The position numbers and the translations under genes were made by a program. Under the pieces are notes generated by a model. The model saw only the letters and a program-made list of their open reading frames with translations. It was not told the origin of the DNA and did not search any database. This document shows positions 15,564-25,932 of a DNA stretch of 32,188 bases, piece by piece. The number at the start of each line of letters is the position of its first letter. Position 1 is the first letter of the stretch. The stretch spans positions 1 to 32,188 of IMG/VR virus record IMGVR_UViG_3300049719_000171, one strand, 5' to 3'. The DNA is from a virus.

Positions 15564-17401
15564 TCAAAACTTGTAAATGTGATAAAGATACGTATATTGT
15601 TAATCGCGTCATTAACGGCGTGTACACGTTGAACGCAAACATAGGTGCCGCAGGAACATTAGATTTATATAAATTATACGGATTTTCTTCGTCAGAATCG
15701 GTAGAATTATCTCGACTATTAATACACTTTGATTTAAATCCTTTACGTGAATTAATAAATGAAAATAAGCTTGATATATCGAATGCATCGTTTAATGCAA
15801 AAATGATACTTCACGATGTTTATGGTGGACAACCGACACCTTCAAATTTTACAATCGACGTGTTTCCGTTATCTGCTTCTTTTTCAGAAGGCTCTGGTCG
15901 CGACATCATTCAATATTCAGACATCGATGCATGTAATTGGCTCACGTCATCATTTGGTTCTACGACTTCAATCTTATGGGTATCAGGTGGTTGTACATAT
16001 ACAACACCATCAACATCAAACGTGCAATGTGACTATTTTAGTGATTATAAGTCTTCACAGACGTTCAAAAGCGAAGAAGACCTAACGATTGACGTGACAC
16101 AAATGGTGTCTGCAACGTTATCCGAATTGATACCCGATGAGGGATTTCGAATAGCTTTTAGCTCAACGTTAGAAAACGATAATCATACTTATTTTGTGAA
16201 GCGTTTTGCCACAAGGTCAGCATACGACAAAACGTTCGTTCCTGAACTCGTAATTAAATTTGACAATTCAATTCTGGACGATAGTCAAAATGCGTTCATA
16301 GACGCTCCAACGACTTTATTTTTGTACAATTACGTTGGAAATTCGTATGTAAACATTATTTCTGGATCAACAGACGTAACTAATCTAACGTTAAAACTTG
16401 TAACAACCATCAATACAATACAACCAATTAGCTCAACCGTAATATATTCTAATGTCGGACCCTTTAAGTTTCTTCCAACGTCGAGCGTTGCATTTACAGG
16501 ATCATATAAAAATATAACGACAGGCAGCGCGTTGTTCACCACGGGAACGCAACTTATTGGATCAATGTCGGGAACATTCACTAACGTGAATAACGTTCTA
16601 AGTGGTAATTTCACTCTTACGGATGGCATTACACCTGTATTATCTGGACCCGCGTTATTTTCAGGCACGCTCAATAATTTTACAGGGACGTTCTGCTTGA
16701 CGGGAAGTTACGTGCCTGATGGAGTATTTTTATTCAGCGGAAGTTACGCATCCAGCGCAACAATGGGATATGCACCGTACGTTTTGGGCCCGTTTTCGGC
16801 AAGTCAATTTAAATTAGGAACAATTCCTCAGGTTGGAATTTATTCGTCATCATTTAAAATCATAACTGACCAATACATCGCATTGCAGTTACAACAAACG
16901 GGTTCAGTTAGTTTAACACCCATCTGGGGATCTAATGACGGTTCAGTCAGGTATTCTACGGGCAGCGTTATTAGTTTTTATCCACCACAACGTGGTTCAA
17001 AACAATTTGGAACAAAAAGATTTGTCGTCAACGTGTTGGGGTTGTCAGAAGAGTACACAACGTGCGAAATGACAACGTTACGTGTCAATATTTTTGATTA
17101 TTCGTCTCCATTAATAACTGTCGTAAGGGTGCCTGTTGAGCTACCTGGAATTGTCATACGTGACGTTCATTACCAAGTACGTGACGTTGAGACAAATGAC
17201 GTTAAAATACCGTTCGACACGACGTACAATTCAACGCGAGTTTCAAGTGATGCAACAGGCATGTTTTTTGAGCTCGACACATCAAATTTGGTGCCTGAAC
17301 ACACTTACGTAATTGACGTCTTGATAAAAACAAACGGTGTAAAACAAATTTACAAAGATGCAGGGCAGGCATTCAGAGTAACTTCTCACAAAACATCATA
17401 G
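15560..17401 (+). CDS. Baseplate/tail structural protein, DNRLRE-like N-terminus
   Basis: 613 aa. Residues 1 to about 235 look like a DNRLRE-type beta domain: DTYIVNRVING at the start, the SRLLIHFDL strand, a central WLTSS...WVSGGC piece and FATRSAYDKTFVPELVIKFD at the end. Residues about 305-400 contain short repeated strands (FTGSYKNITTG, GSMSGTFTNV, FSGTLNNFTG, FSGSYASS), suggesting a stacked beta structure. The C-terminus is another beta domain. It occupies the position of gp7 or gp8 in T4 order. I call it a baseplate-peripheral structural protein with confidence in the class, not the exact part. Confidence 0.7.
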   Translation: MIKTCKCDKDTYIVNRVINGVYTLNANIGAAGTLDLYKLYGFSSSESVELSRLLIHFDLNPLRELINENKLDISNASFNAKMILHDVYGGQPTPSNFTIDVFPLSASFSEGSGRDIIQYSDIDACNWLTSSFGSTTSILWVSGGCTYTTPSTSNVQCDYFSDYKSSQTFKSEEDLTIDVTQMVSATLSELIPDEGFRIAFSSTLENDNHTYFVKRFATRSAYDKTFVPELVIKFDNSILDDSQNAFIDAPTTLFLYNYVGNSYVNIISGSTDVTNLTLKLVTTINTIQPISSTVIYSNVGPFKFLPTSSVAFTGSYKNITTGSALFTTGTQLIGSMSGTFTNVNNVLSGNFTLTDGITPVLSGPALFSGTLNNFTGTFCLTGSYVPDGVFLFSGSYASSATMGYAPYVLGPFSASQFKLGTIPQVGIYSSSFKIITDQYIALQLQQTGSVSLTPIWGSNDGSVRYSTGSVISFYPPQRGSKQFGTKRFVVNVLGLSEEYTTCEMTTLRVNIFDYSSPLITVVRVPVELPGIVIRDVHYQVRDVETNDVKIPFDTTYNSTRVSSDATGMFFELDTSNLVPEHTYVIDVLIKTNGVKQIYKDAGQAFRVTSHKTS

Positions 17402-17409
17402 TTATAGAT

Positions 17410-20400
17410 GTGCAACAACAATTAAACATTCCGTCATTCGTGAAGTCTGCCTTATCAGGAAGTCGTCCTGTACAGCTCACATTTGCAGACGTTGCAGACA
17501 CTAACATTCAAAGCACATCGTCGTTCATGTACGACATAACGTCTGCACCATTAAAATCGACACAGCAATTAAAGGTTGATTGGTCAAAATTTGAAAATCA
17601 CACGTTTTTTTCGTCAGCGGAAACAAAGATAAATTTTACGTTTGATCAAATAATCAATGGATACCCATTTGACGGGACGAGACAAGAAGTTGAGGCATTT
17701 CTTGAAAAATTGACTGGCTTTGAAAATTGGGTGTTGACAAAACAATTTCCAACGTACAAAGGAGAACTTCTGTTTTCTGGCACTCAAGTTGGTGAAACGT
17801 CGGGTGGCACGTCAATCGAAGTGATGGATATTGCAGGAGGGTTGTATCCAGAAATATCGAAAAATCGTTCAGGTGATCACGTATTGAACCCACGTGGCAC
17901 GTCATTCAGTGCGGAGATGCAATTATTTTTGCCGACAGTAAACAATTCAACGCAGTTCGTGTTTCAAAAAATGTCAGGTAGCTCTGAAGGAATGGCGCTG
18001 TATTTAATGCCAAGTTCTATAAACACTGTTGAAGCAAGGTTCAGCGTAATATCACAAGGTTTTGGTGACATCACTGTTCCATTTGAATTAACAAAAGGAG
18101 TTTTCAACCACATTTGCGTGCAAATGAACAGAGAGACTTCTACAAACTATCTTGAAGCGTTTGTTAATGAACAATCTGTCGCAAGATCAAAAACGTCAAC
18201 TGTTATAAATGATTTAAACAACGACGCTGCAAGCTTTTTTATTGGAATTCCCGCTGGATCAGGAACAATAAATTTATCAACGGGCATAATCACGCAGTCT
18301 CAAACAATGAGTGGTGTGCTTGACGAATTTAGGGTTTTTCACTCAGCAAGAACTGTCAACCAACAGGCAAATTTTGCAAAAAAATCAATTTTTTCTACTC
18401 CTGATTTAAAGTTATATTATAGATTTAATGAACCCGCTCCACCAATAATGTCGTCAATCAATGATCCGGTGAACGGAATAGTAATTGATAGCAGTGGTAA
18501 TTCTTTGCATGCGTTAATAACCAATTTTACAGGATCTTTAAGAATTGATGCATCGCAAGACGTTGCAAGTAACTTAATTTATGAAAAAATTGAAACATTG
18601 CCTGTGTTGTTTCCGGCCTATCAACCCGTAATTGATTTGAGCGTTAAATTATTAGCCAGCGCATCATTGTATGACGCAGAAAATCCAAATTTAATAACAA
18701 AGTTGATACCACAACATTATCTTCTTGAAGGTGGTGATCAAGATGGTTTTAGCGCGCCAAATGAAATACAGAAAGTATCAGGAATTGGAATTCCAGGTAA
18801 TGGTGAAAAAAGCAATGTACAAATAATGCTTTCGTTATTATACATATGGGCAAAGTTTTTTGATGAAATTAAATTGTTCATTGATCAGTTTCAAAATCTC
18901 AAAACTGTCACTTATGATGATTATGACAACGTTCCAAATAACTTCATGCTTAATTTGTTACAACAAAGTGGAATTTATCTTCCACCCTTGTTCAATGATG
19001 CATCAATAGAACAATACGTTCGAGCAGAAAATATTGACATTGATACCTATGGCACATTTGAAACATCACTTAAAACTGTCCAACATGAGTTACTAAAGAG
19101 AATTTTAATAAATTTACCTGACGTGCTTAAATCAAAAGGAACATTGAACAGCATAAAATCATTTCTTCGTGCAATGGGAATTGATCCTGACAATAGCATG
19201 CGAATACGTGAGCATGGTGGTCCAACAAATCGAACGCTTGAACACTCAAGAGAAACAAAAAGAACTGTAGGCACGTTTGTACAATTTTCAACGTCGTCAA
19301 TAGTTACGTCAAATTATTTGGTTGCGCCGCGCGTTGAACCAGGAATTCCATATCCACTTGGCACATTCATTACAAATTCATTGGGACAAAACGTAAGCAC
19401 AACAAACGTGTCTGACAATTTATTGACGTCTGGGTCATGGACATGTGAACTACTCGTAAAATTTTTGCCAAACGTGTCATACATGTCACAAAGCATTGCA
19501 AGGATGTGTGTGACGGGTTCAGCAATAACAAATATTGATAACATTGGGACAATTGTTAATGTCGTTGCAACGCCCGGATCGAATTCGAATATTACGTTGT
19601 ATGCGCGTCCATGTCAAAATACTGAGACGTTAATTTTAACGCTTCCAATGTTGACACAAAGCATATTTGACAGTGACGCATGGAATGTGTGTTTTGGTCT
19701 TCAACGTGGTGATTTACATAATCCACCAATTCCTTCGTCATCGTCTTATTTTTTACGAATTGGTAAACAAAATGCAGGTGACATTGAATACGCTGCATCG
19801 ATATCGTCGATATTTGGAATAACAGATAATGGCATTGAAACCAATATAATAGACGACATCAATGAAAACATAATACTTGATAGTAGTCAACAAGTAATTG
19901 ACGATGATATCATTGCAACTAATGCATTTCGTAGTGTAACGGACTACAATGGGTCTGGATCATTCATTGCGTTGGGCAACAAAAAAATGTACGCAGGCTC
20001 AATGTATCTTGAAGACACGTTATTAACACCTCTTGCGCGAACTTCAAATTTTTCTGGCGAAATGGCAAACTTAAGATTTTGGACAAAAGCAATAACAATA
20101 CCTGAATGGACAGAACACGTAAGAAACATAAAGTCCGTTGGTGTCAATGATCCTGCGACTAATTACAACTTCAATAAATCTAACTCGGGTTCATTTGAAA
20201 AACTACGCATTGATACCTTATCAAAACAAGAAACGCGTGACGCTGACACAAACGGGAACATAAATTTCTTAGACTTTAGTTTAAACAACATGCACATGTC
20301 CGGAACGTCATTTCCGACGTCAAGCCACGTTGTCGTCGGTGAAATATTTGATTATAGCATGCTTTCACCGTACTTTGATGAGGCAGTGTGTGATAATAAA

Positions 20401-20928
20401 ATACGTGTAAGAGGATATAATGACCTTAACCTTGTAAACTCAACGCCCTGGGCAGGAATTGCTCCAGTCTATGAAATAGCAAAAAACGAACAGCCAACCG
20501 ATGATGTTCGGTTCAGCGTTGAGTTTTCACTCGTCGACGCGTTGAACAGAGACATCATCACAATATTTTCGTCATTAGACGCGATGGGTGACGCGATGGG
20601 TGCACCTGAGATGATGTTTTCGTCAGATTATCCAAAGTTATCTGCGATCACTAATTCATATTTCAATCGTCTACAATCAAAGCTTGATTTTGGCACATTT
20701 TTTGAATATTTTAGGTGGTTTGATACTTCAATAAGCAATGTCATCGATCAGTTAATACCAAGAAAAGTAAAGTTCAATGGAACAAATTTTGTTGTCGAAG
20801 GGCACATGTTGGAACGTCAAAAGGTACAATATCAGTTCAGTGACATGTATTTGAGCGAAGAAACCCGAGCAGACATAGCGAGCAGTATTTTGCTTCAACA
20901 AATCGACGGAATTATACGAAAAATGTAA
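17410..20928 (+). CDS. Large baseplate structural protein with two LamG-like domains
   Basis: 1172 aa, GTG start. A first concanavalin/LamG-like domain spans about residues 164-320 (SFSAEMQLFLP ... GVFNHICVQMN ... SGVLDEFRVFHSARTVNQQA, then LKLYYRFNEP and VIDSSGNSLHA). A second spans about 675-900 (GSWTCELLVKFLP ... FSGEMANLRFWTKAITIPEW). A helical stretch lies between them (VQIMLSLLYIWAKFFDEI...), and a conserved-looking C-terminus (FFEYFRWFDTSISNVIDQLI PRKVKF) probably docks to the baseplate. Its size and position resemble T4 gp7 (about 1030 aa), though no gp7 motif is claimed. LamG folds usually bind glycans, so host-surface contact is possible. Confidence 0.75.
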   Translation: MQQQLNIPSFVKSALSGSRPVQLTFADVADTNIQSTSSFMYDITSAPLKSTQQLKVDWSKFENHTFFSSAETKINFTFDQIINGYPFDGTRQEVEAFLEKLTGFENWVLTKQFPTYKGELLFSGTQVGETSGGTSIEVMDIAGGLYPEISKNRSGDHVLNPRGTSFSAEMQLFLPTVNNSTQFVFQKMSGSSEGMALYLMPSSINTVEARFSVISQGFGDITVPFELTKGVFNHICVQMNRETSTNYLEAFVNEQSVARSKTSTVINDLNNDAASFFIGIPAGSGTINLSTGIITQSQTMSGVLDEFRVFHSARTVNQQANFAKKSIFSTPDLKLYYRFNEPAPPIMSSINDPVNGIVIDSSGNSLHALITNFTGSLRIDASQDVASNLIYEKIETLPVLFPAYQPVIDLSVKLLASASLYDAENPNLITKLIPQHYLLEGGDQDGFSAPNEIQKVSGIGIPGNGEKSNVQIMLSLLYIWAKFFDEIKLFIDQFQNLKTVTYDDYDNVPNNFMLNLLQQSGIYLPPLFNDASIEQYVRAENIDIDTYGTFETSLKTVQHELLKRILINLPDVLKSKGTLNSIKSFLRAMGIDPDNSMRIREHGGPTNRTLEHSRETKRTVGTFVQFSTSSIVTSNYLVAPRVEPGIPYPLGTFITNSLGQNVSTTNVSDNLLTSGSWTCELLVKFLPNVSYMSQSIARMCVTGSAITNIDNIGTIVNVVATPGSNSNITLYARPCQNTETLILTLPMLTQSIFDSDAWNVCFGLQRGDLHNPPIPSSSSYFLRIGKQNAGDIEYAASISSIFGITDNGIETNIIDDINENIILDSSQQVIDDDIIATNAFRSVTDYNGSGSFIALGNKKMYAGSMYLEDTLLTPLARTSNFSGEMANLRFWTKAITIPEWTEHVRNIKSVGVNDPATNYNFNKSNSGSFEKLRIDTLSKQETRDADTNGNINFLDFSLNNMHMSGTSFPTSSHVVVGEIFDYSMLSPYFDEAVCDNKIRVRGYNDLNLVNSTPWAGIAPVYEIAKNEQPTDDVRFSVEFSLVDALNRDIITIFSSLDAMGDAMGAPEMMFSSDYPKLSAITNSYFNRLQSKLDFGTFFEYFRWFDTSISNVIDQLIPRKVKFNGTNFVVEGHMLERQKVQYQFSDMYLSEETRADIASSILLQQIDGIIRKM

Positions 20929-20978
20929 CTACGTTTAGAAAATTATACGTGACTTCGCAGGATGTTATTTGATGTAGT

Positions 20979-20997
20979 TCACTATTTATAATAGTGA
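20979..20997 (+). promoter_or_regulatory. Hairpin enclosing the 20994 start codon
   Basis: TCACTAT / ATAGTGA form a 7-bp perfect stem with a TTATA loop; the GTG start codon (20994-20996) lies in the 3' arm. If formed in mRNA it would hide the start and could tune translation. The loop region also carries ACTATTTATAAT (20981-20992), nearly identical to the 12 bases before the gp25 GTG. Read on the minus strand, the centre is TATAAATA, the T4 late-promoter box. Confidence 0.4.
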
Positions 20998-21848
20998 CAC
21001 AAATAGACACAAGCATGATCGACGAGTTCCGACAAGGTGTGGAACTCACGCAGCAAAAATATTTTGACGCAGGCATAGTGAAAATATGGTCTGGCGAACA
21101 AAATAACGTGTCGCTAAAACTTGACTATGGCGAGGAAACAACGCGTTATCATAACGTTGTGTTCGTTGACAGATCGTATTCTGACGCAATTCAGATGTTA
21201 AATTCTAATTTTTCGAACGTCAAAGAAGAAATTGTTGATGACTTCATTTTTGTTGACACTGATCAAGTAGTTGACTTTGAGAACGATGACGTCGTAATAA
21301 CAAGTTTGTTGTTAACGCAACATGGTTCTCAAACGCACATTACAACATTTCCTGTGTTATATGATAGCGTTGATTACTCTGCGGTCAGAGAAATTTCATT
21401 TGATGGTGTGTTGGAACCGCTTAATATTCGTACGCGAGCAATATATTTGACGTCAGACGCGCTAGGTAATGTTCACAGTTGTAACGGAAATGTTGAAAGT
21501 GGAAATGTTGACAGTCAAAAAAAATCTGATATCGTTTCTTCTGTCAATAAGTTAATGACAACATCTGCACCTTTCAATGATGCAAAAATTGTGGGCAACA
21601 CAATAATGAGAACTGTTGGATATTTTACGAATGATAATGTGTTAGAACCTTTTTTTGACGATAGATTAGTATTAAATTCAGCTCACGATAATTCACGAGA
21701 CATCATGATGACTGCAATTATCAGTTTAATGACGGGTTCTACTGAAAACTACATTAATCCCGGTGAATATTCAATGCCAACAGGATTTGACTATGAAAAT
21801 TGCCCCGTTGGCACTGATTCGATTGTCTTTGGGGGAATGGGTTATTAA
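20994..21848 (+). CDS. Hypothetical virion structural protein
   Basis: 284 aa. The GTG at 20994 is the longest start; an ATG at 21015 (MIDEFRQGVELTQQKYFDAG) is also possible and avoids the start-site hairpin. Mostly beta-rich with no recognised motif. It lies between two very large virion proteins, 3 bp before the next start, so it is very probably a tail or baseplate component. Confidence 0.7.
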   Translation: MTQIDTSMIDEFRQGVELTQQKYFDAGIVKIWSGEQNNVSLKLDYGEETTRYHNVVFVDRSYSDAIQMLNSNFSNVKEEIVDDFIFVDTDQVVDFENDDVVITSLLLTQHGSQTHITTFPVLYDSVDYSAVREISFDGVLEPLNIRTRAIYLTSDALGNVHSCNGNVESGNVDSQKKSDIVSSVNKLMTTSAPFNDAKIVGNTIMRTVGYFTNDNVLEPFFDDRLVLNSAHDNSRDIMMTAIISLMTGSTENYINPGEYSMPTGFDYENCPVGTDSIVFGGMGY

Positions 21849-21851
21849 CGT

Positions 21852-24800
21852 ATGACTTCACCTATATCAAAAAGAACTCCCCCAAAACGTAATTTTGATG
21901 ATTATATTTTGACGTTATCGCGTGGAAAACACGTTGGTATGACTGATGTGCCACAAAGTAGGTTCACACAAGTTTCAGGTGGTCCAGGACAAAGTTTTGC
22001 AACATATGATTTGTGTTCGTCGCCAATTGACATTGGATTTAGTTTTTCATTCAACAATAAGTCTTACAATAAATTTGTTGTTTGCGTAAATGGTTACTTT
22101 GTGTTATTGGATCCAAACGTAAATACGTTCAACGCATTAGACACATTTACTTTATCGTCAGGTGATAATACACACATGCGTCCAACGTTTGCTAATGAAC
22201 ACGTGTTGCTAGCACCATGGTTGGGCAATAATTTGAGTGATGCGGCGTTGTCACAAATTGCAACAGTAAATGTCATCAGCGATTTATTACAATATCTTGG
22301 AATAACCTCTCCGGCTGATAAAAAAACATATACACAAAACGTAATGAATGGAATTGAAGTTCCAATAAAAACAGTTTACGATCCAGCGGCATATGCATGT
22401 AGCATGTGTAACACAACGACAAAACAAGGGCGCGCGCTAATTGTTCGGTGGAATAACGTTAGCAGCGCAGGATCAGATGCGTCGGGTCGATTATTTTATG
22501 AAGTCGCATTGTATGAAAATGGAACAATTGAATTTAATTACGCGCCCGTTCAAAACATATTTGACATTCCGCAGGTGAACGTTAATGAAATTGCGACGAT
22601 TGGAATATTTTTATCAACTACTAATTTTCGTGATTTTGCATCAGAATTACAAGCAATGCCACGCGCATTGAACGAAAATGGAGGTGCAAAATACGATCAA
22701 ACGTTCACTGACGCTTTAAACGGCACAACTTATGCATCAAATCTAAGATCACTTTCAGTCTATACGCAAAACACAAACGTTGCTCCTGTTGGTTTTTTCA
22801 ATTGGCCTACACAAGATGCATTTGGTGCAACATTTACGTTTAAACCGCCAATGTTACGTAAAAAAGTACTTCCTCGAAAAGACATAGCAACAATTGACGC
22901 GCAAGTTGATATTACGACGTCATATGATGATAGAATGTCGTTAACATTTGGTTCGACCACAGTAGTAAATTATCCCACAACATTGCAAAGAAATTTTAAT
23001 TCGCACGCAGAAACAAATGTGTGTGAACAAAATTTGTTTTCAACAAATTTCTTAGTGTCAAGTAGCATTTCACGAAACGCAAGTGAACAGTTTGTGACAT
23101 CAAAGGTTGAAACGATGATTTCGCCGTTTGTTGACAAACAAATATTCCACGAAAGTGGATCATCAATTGATTTGTTTGGGTGTTCATTAAAACAACCGAT
23201 TGAAAATAAAACACGAATTGACATATCGTTGCCAGTTAACTACAATACGCAAATGTTACCACTCACTAGTAGCATGTATTATTACAATAATATCACAAAG
23301 TGTTGGAACATTCCACAAAATGCCATGGCTGATCTTGCAGGTCCCGGATCATACGACATATTTCAACAAACTTCATATTATGTCCCTGAAGATTTTCGGG
23401 GATTTGGGCCAATATCAAATTCAATTTCATCAGGAAGTTCAATATCTGTAAAAATCGATCCGTGGTGGTCATATTACGAATTACAAACAGACGCATTGAT
23501 AGCAGAAAGATACTCACAAGAAAATTTCACAAAAGCAATTGGAAAAAAATATCAAAAAACTGTTCAAATTAATTCTGATTATGAAGCATTTGATGAAACA
23601 ATTGACATAAAAATAGAAAAACCGTTTGTTCTCGAGCGCGCTATAATAACTGTTCCCTGTGCGATGGGTGATAGTTGGTTCAAACAAAGAACGACAACGT
23701 TCACACCTGCAGACGAAGTTAACAATGGAGGAAATCAGTCGTGCGCAACGTTCATTGACTTTGTCGGACCGGCGCTAACATGCGCTCTGTTCAATCAAAT
23801 AAAGTTAAATAACACAACGCGTAGGGAATTAATTTGTACCGGCTCAATAATACCTACAGGTGACAATATATCGACGTTAGTGTTTTCTGGTGATCCTGGA
23901 TTGACAAGTCAACCACCCAACACACAGTTTAACGTGCGTCCAGAAGGTTTTCTTGCGTATTCATCAAATCCTGCCGCTATTGTTGTTCCAAATAATTTTT
24001 CTGCCTATACAGGTTCAATTTCAGTCAATTGCGAGGCAGCAGTCACAAATGGTACAATTTTAAATGTGTCTTGGGTATTGACAGATGCGACGATGGGAAC
24101 GCAAAATAGAAACATCGTCTCAAGCATTTTATCGTCTTCAACGTTGCCATCAAATGATCAAACGAGAATTTATTCAATCTCACCGCTAGGAAGATCAGCA
24201 ACAGATCTAGAACAATCGGGACGATCGATATTTGGGAAAGAATATGGCACAGTTGACACGCAACTTACAAACATAAAAAATCCATTTTATGCACCCGTAC
24301 TTGACGCGCAACAGCAACAAGTTGTAAATAACGGAAAAGCATTTTTATTGTCTGCAAACATACCACTAACAAAAACTGTGCAAAGTCCTTATCTACTGTT
24401 CCCAGGTGACAAGTTGGTATTTAGCGTGTCAAAAACGCGACCAAAATTTTATGGAAATTTATGGCTATATGCGTCGGGCAGCGCTGTCAGCGGCAGCGCT
24501 TTTGTCACAAGTGACATAGCAAATCATTTTGATGACGTTCAATTGACAAGTGGCACGATTGAAATAACGTTATATGGATCATACGTAAAAAGTAATAAAG
24601 AATTTCATGAAATTAAAAATTATTCATCACCAATAATAAGCGATGTTATTTGTAATGATCATGTAACTGATCAATTTGAAATAATGAACCGCGATGAATA
24701 CGTTGGAACGATAACGGACCGCTACTTGACGGGAAGCATAATTCGCCGCGCAAAAACATTTGATAAATCTACACAATTTGTGTTTGGAAATCGTGCGTTA

Positions 24801-25736
24801 GAAACTTCAATATATAATTCTGAAAATCAACCAAATTCTGATACAACGTCAAAATCTTTTAATCTTCAGCCACTTTTTGAGCGTACGCCAAAAAATGTTT
24901 CAAGAATGTTTGTCGTGTCAGATTATAACGAAAGATATTATGATACCTTGTTACCTGATTTTTCAAAATGTCTTAAATTAGATAACAACGTAATTTATAC
25001 GACTGCGGCGGGATTTAATTACGCTACGTTTGACATCTTTAACACTGTTCCAATAGTGACAAATTTGCGTTGGACAAAGTCTTTTCCTTACGAAAATCAC
25101 TATTCTGAAGCCAGAAGGTTACAAAGCATTTCAAGTGGATTTTCAACGACAACATTTTTTACTTCTGGGACAACGTTCATAACGATACCTGAAAAAAATA
25201 TTCCAGGATTTTTCATACGTGAAGGCGTTCCAACAGGTGTGTTTCCTTTTTCGTCATCAGTATTGATAGCTAGCGACTATGTCGGAAACGATACATTAAA
25301 CAATACGTACATGAGTAATAATGACTATGCAAAAGTATTGTACGGATTTGGCGACGTAAACACATGTTTCACAAGCGACGGTCTAACGTACGGCACAAAT
25401 CATTTTTCAGACTTTCGTTTTAACTTCGTTGGAGTGTTTTTTGTATCACCTGTGATACGTGGTTCAAAGTATGGCGTTCACAACGTGTTACCTGAATACA
25501 CAAAACAATACTGCTCAAGAACACACTATGGGTTCATACGCGATGTGTATGAACAACGTGTTTACGGCCGCTTGTATAATGAACAAAATTCAGTGACTAG
25601 TCAAGGTTGCATAACGGTAAAGTTCATTGACAATAATGGAAAACTAACACAACCTGAACTAACGAATAGTCAAAATTTGTCATTTGACTACACGTCGTCA
25701 ATACCATATATTGACGAAATGACTACAGATCGCTAG
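21852..25736 (+). CDS. Very large virion structural protein, nidogen-like N-terminus
   Basis: 1294 aa, the largest gene here and the last of the virion block. Residues about 50-270 resemble NIDO-like beta sandwiches seen in phage tail proteins: IDIGFSFSFNNKSYNKFVVC followed by VNGYFVLLDP, later ALIVRWNNVS and LYENGTIEFNYAPV. The rest is beta-rich, with isolated cysteines and serine/asparagine-rich loops and no enzymatic motif. Large proteins at this location usually form the baseplate rim or bear receptor-binding fibres. It ends 14 bp inside the convergent small gene 25723-25908. Confidence 0.7.
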   Translation: MTSPISKRTPPKRNFDDYILTLSRGKHVGMTDVPQSRFTQVSGGPGQSFATYDLCSSPIDIGFSFSFNNKSYNKFVVCVNGYFVLLDPNVNTFNALDTFTLSSGDNTHMRPTFANEHVLLAPWLGNNLSDAALSQIATVNVISDLLQYLGITSPADKKTYTQNVMNGIEVPIKTVYDPAAYACSMCNTTTKQGRALIVRWNNVSSAGSDASGRLFYEVALYENGTIEFNYAPVQNIFDIPQVNVNEIATIGIFLSTTNFRDFASELQAMPRALNENGGAKYDQTFTDALNGTTYASNLRSLSVYTQNTNVAPVGFFNWPTQDAFGATFTFKPPMLRKKVLPRKDIATIDAQVDITTSYDDRMSLTFGSTTVVNYPTTLQRNFNSHAETNVCEQNLFSTNFLVSSSISRNASEQFVTSKVETMISPFVDKQIFHESGSSIDLFGCSLKQPIENKTRIDISLPVNYNTQMLPLTSSMYYYNNITKCWNIPQNAMADLAGPGSYDIFQQTSYYVPEDFRGFGPISNSISSGSSISVKIDPWWSYYELQTDALIAERYSQENFTKAIGKKYQKTVQINSDYEAFDETIDIKIEKPFVLERAIITVPCAMGDSWFKQRTTTFTPADEVNNGGNQSCATFIDFVGPALTCALFNQIKLNNTTRRELICTGSIIPTGDNISTLVFSGDPGLTSQPPNTQFNVRPEGFLAYSSNPAAIVVPNNFSAYTGSISVNCEAAVTNGTILNVSWVLTDATMGTQNRNIVSSILSSSTLPSNDQTRIYSISPLGRSATDLEQSGRSIFGKEYGTVDTQLTNIKNPFYAPVLDAQQQQVVNNGKAFLLSANIPLTKTVQSPYLLFPGDKLVFSVSKTRPKFYGNLWLYASGSAVSGSAFVTSDIANHFDDVQLTSGTIEITLYGSYVKSNKEFHEIKNYSSPIISDVICNDHVTDQFEIMNRDEYVGTITDRYLTGSIIRRAKTFDKSTQFVFGNRALETSIYNSENQPNSDTTSKSFNLQPLFERTPKNVSRMFVVSDYNERYYDTLLPDFSKCLKLDNNVIYTTAAGFNYATFDIFNTVPIVTNLRWTKSFPYENHYSEARRLQSISSGFSTTTFFTSGTTFITIPEKNIPGFFIREGVPTGVFPFSSSVLIASDYVGNDTLNNTYMSNNDYAKVLYGFGDVNTCFTSDGLTYGTNHFSDFRFNFVGVFFVSPVIRGSKYGVHNVLPEYTKQYCSRTHYGFIRDVYEQRVYGRLYNEQNSVTSQGCITVKFIDNNGKLTQPELTNSQNLSFDYTSSIPYIDEMTTDR

Positions 25737-25908
25737 ACGCAGGAACGTCAACTGCTAGTGTCGTATCTTTGTACAGTTGACATTCTTTTGTGTGTTCATC
25801 AGTGTTAGATAATTTTTCTATCCAATTGTTCTTAGGTGGCGGTGGCATTTTCTTGCACATTATGACTGGATTTCGGGTGAATGGAATTGCAGTGATGTTG
25901 TCTGACAT
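25723..25908 (-). CDS. Small hypothetical protein, 61 aa
   Basis: 61 aa, starting MSDNITAIPFTRNPVIMCKK, followed by MPPPPKNNWIEKL. An AGGAAA ribosome-binding site 8-9 nt before the ATG supports it. It is the final gene of the minus-strand 28573-to-25723 run, 24 bp after the deoxyribosyltransferase-like gene. The single proline run and two cysteines are the only features. Function unknown. Confidence 0.65.
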   Translation of the reverse strand: MSDNITAIPFTRNPVIMCKKMPPPPKNNWIEKLSNTDEHTKECQLYKDTTLAVDVPASSDL

Positions 25909-25932
25909 GTATATATTTCCTGTGAGTAAATA

